Source: Alphaproteobacteria bacterium (GTDB lineage Bacteria; Myxococcota_A; UBA796; GCA-2862545). From it: a stretch of DNA of 64,000 bases. Positions 57,643 through 64,000 of this stretch are shown here, piece by piece. The stretch covers positions 62,001 to 126,000 of the forward strand of contig JACKET010000017.1 of NCBI GenBank assembly GCA_020632875.1, in the 5' to 3' direction. Below the pieces are notes generated by a model that was not told where the DNA came from, did not search any database, and saw nothing but the letters and a program-made list of their open reading frames with translations. Made by a program: the position numbers and the translations under genes. How positions within the stretch are numbered: position 1 is the first letter of the stretch; each line of letters begins with the position of its first letter.

Positions 57643-60600
57643 ATGGGTCTGCTCGCTGGCGAGAAGTTCTCTCCCACCCTGTTCGTCGGGCTCGGTGGCG
57701 CGGGGAGTCGCGTCGTGAACCTGCTCGCGGGCAAGCTCAAGCGGCACCCGCACTGGAACCGGCTCAAGGAGCTGACCCATTTCTGCGTGATCGACACGAA
57801 CAAGGACGACCTCTACAAGAACCTCGAGATCAAGCCCGACGCGCGGTTCCTGGTCTCGGCGTTCGACCGGCGTTCCTATGTGAAGCGGAAGCGCGGTGAG
57901 CTCGAGCTCCCCGAAGACCGCAACCTCACGCAATGGGTGCACCCCGACTACGACTTCCGCGCCACCCAGGGCGCCGGCGCGGGCCAGATCCGCGTCGAGT
58001 CGCGGCTGGGGCTCTACTACAACCTCGAAGACGACCGAGCGGGCATCCGCCGCAAGATCACCGCGATGCTCGACCTCGCGACGCGCCGCGAGAACCCGTG
58101 GCGCGACAACGAGCACCGCGTCGTGAACATCTGCCTCTACGCGTCGGTCGCGGGCGGAACGGGCTCCGGCGGGTTCCTGCCGATGGCGTACCTGCTCAAG
58201 GACCTCGTTCGCGACCACGGCTGGGGCCGGCCGAACCTCGTGTCGACCCTCTCGTTGCCGTCGACGTTCCTCGACCGCGTCGAGCGCCAGCTGCACGACG
58301 ACATCCGCGCCAACGGGTACGCCGCGCTCAAGGAGCTCGAGTTCCTCACGAAGCTCGGGTACCACGGGCACCCCGACCACCTCGCGTTCCACTACGACCC
58401 CGACGCGAACAGCGACGCGCGACGCACCATCGACGAGCGGCCGTTCTCGCTCACCTACATCGTCGACAAGCCCGCCGAGATCAGCCTCGAGCGCTACGAG
58501 CACGCCGTCGCCGACGCGGCGTTCCTGCAGATCTTCAGCCCGCTGCTGGGCGCCCAGGCCGGCGAGTACGACAACTACGACAAGCACCAGAAGTCGCTCG
58601 CGCTCGACCACTTCGCGGTCCACTACGGCTGCTACGGCACCTCGCTGCTCCAGCTCCCCCGCAACGACCTCCTGCGCTACGCCGCGCTCCGCTACACGGC
58701 ACGCGCGATGGAGGGGCACCTCGTCTTCGGCGCCGACCACCCCGACTTCCGCGTGCCCTGGGGCGAGCCGCGCTTCGAGCGCCTCGACCAGGCCGAGAAG
58801 GACCGCATCGCGGACGAGAAGTTCCTCGGCTGGGTCGCCTGGCAGTCCGGGCAGGAGGAGGCCGCCGACGAGAAGGGCGTGTTCACTGCCGTGCACGCGC
58901 AGCTCGACCGCCACGGGCGCGCCTGGGCCGACCACTTCCAGGAGCGGATGCAGTCGATCTTCGACCGTCTCGACGAGCTCATCGACATCGCGCCGGTCAA
59001 CCAGGGCGACATCACCACGGGCAACCCGACGCTCACGCGGCAGCTCGAGGGCCTCCGCCGCGACACCGCCACCTCGCGCAGCAAGGTCATGGGCGAGTTC
59101 CTGCAGGCCTCCATCACCGAGCTCCGCACCGACCGGTTCTTCGGGAAGCTGTTCGCCGACCTCGAGCTGAACCCGCTCGCGCAGCGCACCTTCCTCATCC
59201 ACCAGATCCGCCGCGCGTTCCTCTCGCCCTTCCACGACCCCGAAGAGGGCGCGTGGCTGACCGAAGAGGGCGGCAACCCCTCCGACCTCGACAGCGACGG
59301 CGTCGTGCGCGAGGTCAAGGAGTCCGAGCAGCGGCTCCAGGCCACCGCCGAGCAGGGCCTCATCGGTCGGATGTTCTCGAGCGAGAACAAGGAGTTCAAC
59401 AAGGCGAAGCGCCGGGCCGTCCAGCTCTTCGACCGGCTCGCCGCCGACCAGCGCGACTTCCTGAAGCGCACGTTCTGGCGGTCGTTCGAAGGCGAGCTCC
59501 GGCTCAACATCGAGGCGCGCCTGTCGGCCTTCCGCAAGGTCGCCGAGATCGCGAGCGAGCAGGCCCGCGACGCCTCCGAGTCCGCCGAGCGGTTCCGCAA
59601 GGACCCGGCGACGCAGCCCGACTCCGACGTGGCCCGCTTCTACCTCGACACCGAGGTCATGCGGAACGATCGGGCCGCCGATCGCCTCTGGGACCGCCTC
59701 TACGCCCACCTCCTCGACCGCTCCGGCAACTTCGACGACAAGCGGATCTTCGAGATCGTCACGTCGGCCTTCGCCCCCCAGCGCGACGACGACACCGGGC
59801 GGATCCGCCCGCGGGACGCGACCGAGATCGTCGCCGCGGTCCGCTCGTCGCTCACCCAGGAGGGTCTCGAGGTCTTCACCGCGGCGCTCGCCGACCTCGA
59901 TCTCCAGCGCGCCCTCGAGCTCGAGGCCCGCTACACCGCGCTCGAAGAGGGCGGCGGCCGCGTCATCGGGCTCCCGCGGAAGGAGATGGAGGAGGCGCTC
60001 GCGAAGGTCTCGGCCGACGAGATCAAGCGCCGCGTGCTCGACAAGCTCCAGCGCGTGTCGGACGAGTGCGTGACCCTCGCCCACCTCGACAAGGCGCGGA
60101 TCGGCGTCGACGACACCGTCGTGCCGGCGCGAATCTTCTACGCCGGCGTCGCACCCCGCTACGACACCGACGAGCCCACGAGCCTCGGGCGGATGCTGAA
60201 GGAGGTCGCGCCCGGCGTCGACTTCGTCGAGGGCTGGAACGAGCCCGACTCCATCGTGCTGTACCGCGCGATGCTCGGCATCCCGCTGTACTTCTTCAAG
60301 CGCGTGACCGACGAGCTGTTCACGGCCTACAAGAAGGTCGATGCGAAGTCGAACCGCAGCTACCCGCTGCACATCGATGTGAACTTCGAGGCCGGCGCCG
60401 TGCCCAACCTCGACCCGATCGAGCTGAAGGAGGCGCGCGAGCGCGCGACCCGCGAGGCCCAGGCGAAGAAGGTCGCCCACGAGCGGGGCACGCGCCTGCG
60501 CGGCTTCACGTTGTGCGCGCTCTTCGGGACCATCTCGAGGAACGAGGACGGGTACGCCTGGTCGATGAAGGGCTTCGGCAAGCCGCTCGCGAAGCACCGC

Positions 60601-60855
60601 GGCGACGCGTTCGAGGCGTTCTGGCAGCTCGACCCGACCCTGCGCGACGACATGATCCAGACCGCCGAGACCACACTCGTCGGCAAGACCGCCGAGAAGC
60701 CTGACCGGGCGCGGTTCCGCGACGAGCTGACGGCCCACCGTGACGCGCTGAGCGGCCTGTACTACCAGGCCGTCGCCGAAGAGCGCGAAGCCGAGAAGCG
60801 CTTCCTGGATGAAGAGCGGCGCGCGGTCGACGAGCTGATCGCGGGCCTGGCGTAG
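57643..60855 (+). CDS. Large tubulin/FtsZ-like GTPase-fold protein
   Basis: The 1070-residue protein has a tubulin-superfamily nucleotide-binding N-terminus: LFVGLGGAGSRVVNLLAG near residue 14, a loop DTNKDDL, and the tubulin signature AGGTGSGGF near residue 170. It matches the large tubulin-like family described beside vWA proteins, rather than FtsZ itself, which is about 380-400 residues. The remaining 850 residues are helical and charged (for example ELKEARERATREAQAKKVAH), likely for polymer contacts or membrane docking; no transmembrane segment is evident. A GGAGG box is 6 nt before ATG 57643. It may assemble GTP-dependent filaments on the inner face of the membrane. Polymerisation and GTP use are inferred. 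Confidence 0.85.
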   Translation: MGLLAGEKFSPTLFVGLGGAGSRVVNLLAGKLKRHPHWNRLKELTHFCVIDTNKDDLYKNLEIKPDARFLVSAFDRRSYVKRKRGELELPEDRNLTQWVHPDYDFRATQGAGAGQIRVESRLGLYYNLEDDRAGIRRKITAMLDLATRRENPWRDNEHRVVNICLYASVAGGTGSGGFLPMAYLLKDLVRDHGWGRPNLVSTLSLPSTFLDRVERQLHDDIRANGYAALKELEFLTKLGYHGHPDHLAFHYDPDANSDARRTIDERPFSLTYIVDKPAEISLERYEHAVADAAFLQIFSPLLGAQAGEYDNYDKHQKSLALDHFAVHYGCYGTSLLQLPRNDLLRYAALRYTARAMEGHLVFGADHPDFRVPWGEPRFERLDQAEKDRIADEKFLGWVAWQSGQEEAADEKGVFTAVHAQLDRHGRAWADHFQERMQSIFDRLDELIDIAPVNQGDITTGNPTLTRQLEGLRRDTATSRSKVMGEFLQASITELRTDRFFGKLFADLELNPLAQRTFLIHQIRRAFLSPFHDPEEGAWLTEEGGNPSDLDSDGVVREVKESEQRLQATAEQGLIGRMFSSENKEFNKAKRRAVQLFDRLAADQRDFLKRTFWRSFEGELRLNIEARLSAFRKVAEIASEQARDASESAERFRKDPATQPDSDVARFYLDTEVMRNDRAADRLWDRLYAHLLDRSGNFDDKRIFEIVTSAFAPQRDDDTGRIRPRDATEIVAAVRSSLTQEGLEVFTAALADLDLQRALELEARYTALEEGGGRVIGLPRKEMEEALAKVSADEIKRRVLDKLQRVSDECVTLAHLDKARIGVDDTVVPARIFYAGVAPRYDTDEPTSLGRMLKEVAPGVDFVEGWNEPDSIVLYRAMLGIPLYFFKRVTDELFTAYKKVDAKSNRSYPLHIDVNFEAGAVPNLDPIELKEARERATREAQAKKVAHERGTRLRGFTLCALFGTISRNEDGYAWSMKGFGKPLAKHRGDAFEAFWQLDPTLRDDMIQTAETTLVGKTAEKPDRARFRDELTAHRDALSGLYYQAVAEEREAEKRFLDEERRAVDELIAGLA

Positions 60856-60874
60856 TGCGCGGGGGCCTGGCCGG

Positions 60875-63214
60875 ATGAGCGACACTCCGATCGCGAATCC
60901 ACTCGTGCTGATCGGGCTCGGCGCGATGGGCACCCGTGTGGTCGACGACCTCGAGGAGACCGCGAAGGCGCTCTACGCTCCCCGGCCGAGCCCGCACACC
61001 GCGCTCACCAGCGCGTTCGACAAGGCGCAGCGGCTCCGGCGGAAGTTCGCAGACCAGGCCGGCAAGCTCATGGAGGCCGGCGCGGGGCGCGGCACCGGCC
61101 GCGTGAATCTCGACGTCGTCGTGGTGGCGGACGGGCGGGAGGCCGAGCCCGACGAGCTGATCGCGTGCCTCGACACGCTCACCGACGTGCTCGCGGACGA
61201 CTTCCCCGTCCTCTTCCCTCCCAGCACGCCGCCAGAGCAGCGCTCGGTGTGGCTCACCGTGCTGCTGGGGACGCCGCCCATGGTCGCGACACCCGAAGGG
61301 ACGGCCTTCGCGAAGGTCGTCGCGGGCATCGATGCCTGGGCCGGAACGGCGCGGCATCCGGCCCTCTCGCGGGTCCTGCTGCTCCCGCGGCAGACCACGG
61401 CGGGCCGCCTGGACGAAGACGGGCTCGAAGAGGCCCTGCGCGCCGGAGTGCAGACGCTGTTCCTCTCCGGCAGCCGCGACCACGACGACGTTCGCGCGGC
61501 CCTCGCGCACCGGCCCGACGACCGGCGGTTCGCGTCGCTCGCCGTCGCCACCGCCGAGCTGCCGGTGGCGCGCATCCGCCGCTATGCGCGCTGGAGGCTC
61601 GCGCTCACCGGGCTCGAGGTGCTGCTCGACCTCGCCGAGACCCCCACGACCGACCCGAGCCGCGCGCAGAGCATTCAGCAGCGTCTCGACGGCGCCGCGC
61701 TTCTCGAGGACTTCGGGAAGGGCACGGCCGGCGAGCGCGTGCGCGGCCGCGCGGCACGGCTCTCGGGCGCCGAAGACCACCTGCCGGACCGCTGGCGGGT
61801 GCGCATCACCGAGCGACCCGTCGACATCCGCACCCGGTACCGCGTGCTGTTCGACGCCATCGCCAAGCCCTGGAACCGGCGCACCGACCCGACGACCGAC
61901 CCCGATCACGGCGCCATGCTCCGCCTCGTCGATCAGGCCGAGGCGGGCGCGCTGCACGAGGCGGACCGCCGGATCACGGCGCTCCTCGACGAAGAGCTCG
62001 AGCCGCAGACCGCGCTCCGCGTGCTTCCCCCGCTCGAGCATGCCCTGAAGCAGGCGATCCACGACCTGAAGGAGGAGCTGGCGGCGGAGGTCGACCCGCT
62101 CCCCTCGCCCGAGCCCCCGCCTCCACCGGACGATCCGGGGCTCAGGGCGCTGGAGCGCGTCATCGACGGGCGCCCGGGCATCTCGCGTACCTGGGGCGTG
62201 CTCGCGGCCCTCGCCGGGTCCAGCGGCGTCACCGTCGTGCTGCTCGTGAGCTGGCTCATGGCGCCCACGCCCACCGGCGCGGCTGCGGCGGCCTCCAGCA
62301 CGTTGCCGCCCACCACGACCGAGGCGTGGGCCGCGGGGTTCCTCGTCGGCTTCCTGGTGGCCGCGGCCTGGCAGCTGCTGGTGCTCTGGATCTGGCGCCA
62401 CGGCGCCGAGCTCGCGCTCGAGAAGCGCACCCACGAGCTCGACGAAGCCTGGCGCCGCGGCGGCGCAGGCCAGGAGCGCGAGCAGGCCGAGCGGCTCCTC
62501 GCCGTCCGTCGGCGGCGCACGGCGCGCGACCTCGTCCGCCGCTACGAAGCCGCGCTGGAGCGCCTCGCCGCCCTGCGCGCCGCGATCCGCCAGATGACCG
62601 CTTCGGCGAAGGACACGCTCGTCGACCTCCGCGTGCGGCTCGGCCAGACGCCCCGCCAGGACGACCTCTCCGGCCTGCTCGGCACCGAATCCGCCCTGCA
62701 CCGGGCGCTCGTCGACCCGTCCGACCTCGCGACCCGGCTCGAGGCCATCGCCGGCCAGCGCGACGCCCAGCGCTGGGCGGGCCAGATCCTGAACGCCACG
62801 TGGCCGCGGATGGGCGGGCTCTCCGAAGACCTGCCGTGCCTCGACCGCGACGCCCTGCTGCGCACCTGCGACGACCAGCTCGGCGTGCTCACCGCGGCGG
62901 GCCTGCTCGGTGAAGAGCGCGAGGGCGTGCAGAGCCGCGCCCACACGTTCCTCGCCGAGGCCGGCGGAGCGCTCGGCTGGGGCATCACCCCGGTCGACGC
63001 ACACGGCGACCCGGTGCGCGGCGAAGGTCGCGATCGGCGCCTGCTCATCGCGCCCACCGGCATGCGGGCGGCCGTCCAGGCGAGCCTCGCCGACGCACCC
63101 GTGCTGCTCGACCCCTGCTGGACGGAGGCGCAGGTGCCCTGGCTCTCGATCATCGCGCTGTGGAGCGGCCTGTCCGCCGACGACGTGCTGCGCGGGATGG
63201 GGGTGCGCCGATGA
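60875..63214 (+). CDS. Membrane protein with degenerate tubulin-like N-terminus, companion of the tubulin-like protein
   Basis: The 779-residue protein begins LVLIGLGAMGTRVVDDLE, closely resembling the G1-type loop of the preceding tubulin-like gene. In the position where that gene has AGGTGSGG, no such motif is found (the nearest is LLGTPPMVATPEGTAF). Two transmembrane helices lie at about 438-463 (WGVLAALAGSSGVTVVLLVS) and 480-507 (AGFLVGFLVAAAWQLLVLWIW), then a coiled-coil-like region (about 510-590). It may be a pseudo-tubulin that tethers polymers of the active paralogue to the membrane. The ATG at 60875 follows the previous stop by 19 bp, and its own stop overlaps the next gene by four bases. 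The homology statement rests on the motif and context only. Confidence 0.7.
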   Translation: MSDTPIANPLVLIGLGAMGTRVVDDLEETAKALYAPRPSPHTALTSAFDKAQRLRRKFADQAGKLMEAGAGRGTGRVNLDVVVVADGREAEPDELIACLDTLTDVLADDFPVLFPPSTPPEQRSVWLTVLLGTPPMVATPEGTAFAKVVAGIDAWAGTARHPALSRVLLLPRQTTAGRLDEDGLEEALRAGVQTLFLSGSRDHDDVRAALAHRPDDRRFASLAVATAELPVARIRRYARWRLALTGLEVLLDLAETPTTDPSRAQSIQQRLDGAALLEDFGKGTAGERVRGRAARLSGAEDHLPDRWRVRITERPVDIRTRYRVLFDAIAKPWNRRTDPTTDPDHGAMLRLVDQAEAGALHEADRRITALLDEELEPQTALRVLPPLEHALKQAIHDLKEELAAEVDPLPSPEPPPPPDDPGLRALERVIDGRPGISRTWGVLAALAGSSGVTVVLLVSWLMAPTPTGAAAAASSTLPPTTTEAWAAGFLVGFLVAAAWQLLVLWIWRHGAELALEKRTHELDEAWRRGGAGQEREQAERLLAVRRRRTARDLVRRYEAALERLAALRAAIRQMTASAKDTLVDLRVRLGQTPRQDDLSGLLGTESALHRALVDPSDLATRLEAIAGQRDAQRWAGQILNATWPRMGGLSEDLPCLDRDALLRTCDDQLGVLTAAGLLGEEREGVQSRAHTFLAEAGGALGWGITPVDAHGDPVRGEGRDRRLLIAPTGMRAAVQASLADAPVLLDPCWTEAQVPWLSIIALWSGLSADDVLRGMGVRR

Positions 63215-64000
63215 TCGCGACCGGCATCCTCCACGAAGCGACCTGGCACTGGAACGTGCTGGCGTGGTTCCTCGGCTACCTCATCCTCGCCATGACGCTC
63301 GTGGCCGTGCTGCTCGTGACCGCCGCCATGCGCCCGCGCCAGGGGCCGCTGCTCGAGCGCAGCCTGTTCGCGTTCGGCCCCGCGGCGGCGGCTCCCCCGC
63401 TGCTGTTCCTCATCCTGCGGCTGTTCGAGCGGGTCGAGACCGCTTTCGGCCCGGGCCCGCAGTACTGGCTGCTCGGGTGGATCCCGAACATGGCCGGCCG
63501 ATGGGTCCACCCGTACGACACGATCGTCGCCGTGCACGTGATCACGGCCGGCGTGGCCGGCGCGATCGCAATCCTCGCCGCGATCATCCTGCCGCCGAGC
63601 CAGCACCCCGCGAACCAGGCCCCGCTCCCGGGGCGCTGGGGGGCGGCGACCGTTCTGATCCTGGGTGCCCTGCTGATCCCGTTCTTCGCGTTCCGCGTGT
63701 ACGTCGACGACATCGACTCGGCGCGGCTGCTGGAGTGGGTGGCGGCGATGCCGACGCTCGCGCTGTGCCTCTCGCTCCGCGTCCACGCGCGGCTCCAGCC
63801 CCCGCCCGACCGCGCGGCCCGCCAGGCGCCCGACGAGGTGCCGCTGCCGGTGCCGGACTTCCGCAAGGCCTGGATCTCGGCCGGTCTGCTCGATGCCGAA
63901 GCGAAGCCGCTGGCCCGCGTGCAGGCCGAGGCGCGCGGGCAGGCGCCCTCGTCGCGTGCGGCGAGCGCCTGGACCGCCGCGGGGGCCCCGGGGGCCGCGC
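63211..64000 (+). CDS. Polytopic membrane protein of the same operon (3' end beyond window)
   Basis: The visible 263 residues hold about five hydrophobic segments: WNVLAWFLGYLILAMTLVAV, AAAAPPLLFLILRLF, IVAVHVITAGVAGAIAILAA, AATVLILGALLIPFFAF and WVAAMPTLALCLSL. A cytoplasmic Pro- and Ala-rich stretch then leads out of the window. ATG 63211 sits in the preceding stop codon (ATGA). No family is recognised. Its position last in the visible operon suggests it is the membrane platform or channel of the tubulin/vWA machine. The stop codon is not in the window. Confidence 0.75.
   Translation, partial: MIATGILHEATWHWNVLAWFLGYLILAMTLVAVLLVTAAMRPRQGPLLERSLFAFGPAAAAPPLLFLILRLFERVETAFGPGPQYWLLGWIPNMAGRWVHPYDTIVAVHVITAGVAGAIAILAAIILPPSQHPANQAPLPGRWGAATVLILGALLIPFFAFRVYVDDIDSARLLEWVAAMPTLALCLSLRVHARLQPPPDRAARQAPDEVPLPVPDFRKAWISAGLLDAEAKPLARVQAEARGQAPSSRAASAWTAAGAPGAA

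Noticed and set aside
57643..60855. Annotation of the tubulin-like gene as FtsZ
   Set aside because: It is more than twice FtsZ length, the GTP-loop is AGGTGSGG rather than GGGTGTGA, and no division genes surround it.

Overview
ORGANISM. The window is GC-rich throughout (I estimate about 70 percent by eye) and almost fully coding. It holds a complete-looking Gram-negative envelope block: lpxD, fabZ, lpxA, lpxB, a waaA-lpxK fusion, bamA, skp/ompH, lolD and lolC/E. It also carries several Ser/Thr kinase and FHA proteins, a lipoprotein with Asp-rich CDGIDNDCNG repeats typical of myxobacterial genomes, and c-di-AMP metabolism genes. Together these point to a member of the Myxococcota or a nearby former deltaproteobacterial lineage. 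The species cannot be named from the sequence. LAYOUT. 1-1599 (minus) is an NhaC-type antiporter cut by the window edge. 1649-5098 (plus) holds a membrane-anchored hypothetical protein, a long-chain acyl-CoA synthetase and a Ser/Thr kinase. 5084-30987 (minus) is one very compact gene string, mostly joined by 1-10 nt stop/start overlaps. In transcription order it holds a GT39/GT83-type glycosyltransferase, an MsbA-like ABC exporter, a WaaA-LpxK fusion, a TIGR02757 protein, an exported protein, a Trm112-like protein, a GT4 glycosyltransferase, the Asp-rich-repeat lipoprotein, a GcvT-like protein with two PYROXD2-like flavoproteins, a HEAT-cyclophilin protein, an RNHCP protein, TilS, FtsH, CdaA, CdaR/YbbR, GlmM, NnrD/E, TsaE, an SLBB-HhH protein and a cysteine desulfurase. 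31021-31359 (plus) is a pterin carbinolamine dehydratase. 31718-42181 (minus) is the lysS-lolC/E-lolD-bamA-ompH-lpxD-fabZ-lpxA-lpxB block. It is interrupted and ended by two related inverted-repeat elements of about 320-340 bp with no transposase. 42256-50503 (minus) is an acidic hypothetical protein, prfB, ybeY, pgpH (c-di-AMP phosphodiesterase), phoH and an EF-G2-like GTPase. HIGHLIGHT. From 50585 to the right edge (plus) runs one apparent operon. It encodes a kinase with two FHA domains, a zinc-ribbon FHA protein, a periplasmic vWA protein with a membrane span and cytoplasmic FHA domain, a membrane-anchored PP2C phosphatase, a second exported vWA protein with a membrane span, a 1070-residue tubulin/FtsZ-like protein, a companion whose N-terminus resembles the tubulin-like nucleotide motif but lacks the GGTGSG loop, and a polytopic membrane protein cut by the window end. 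I infer a phospho-regulated, tubulin-like membrane-associated machine that links periplasmic vWA domains to cytoplasmic phosphothreonine readers. HOW IT FITS TOGETHER. Most of the window concerns the cell envelope: lipid A, outer-membrane protein and lipoprotein export, c-di-AMP and amino-sugar precursor supply, and the vWA/tubulin-like system. Translation and tRNA quality genes are interleaved with it (lysS, prfB, tilS, tsaE, ybeY, EF-G2). No tRNA, rRNA, CRISPR array or transposase gene was seen.
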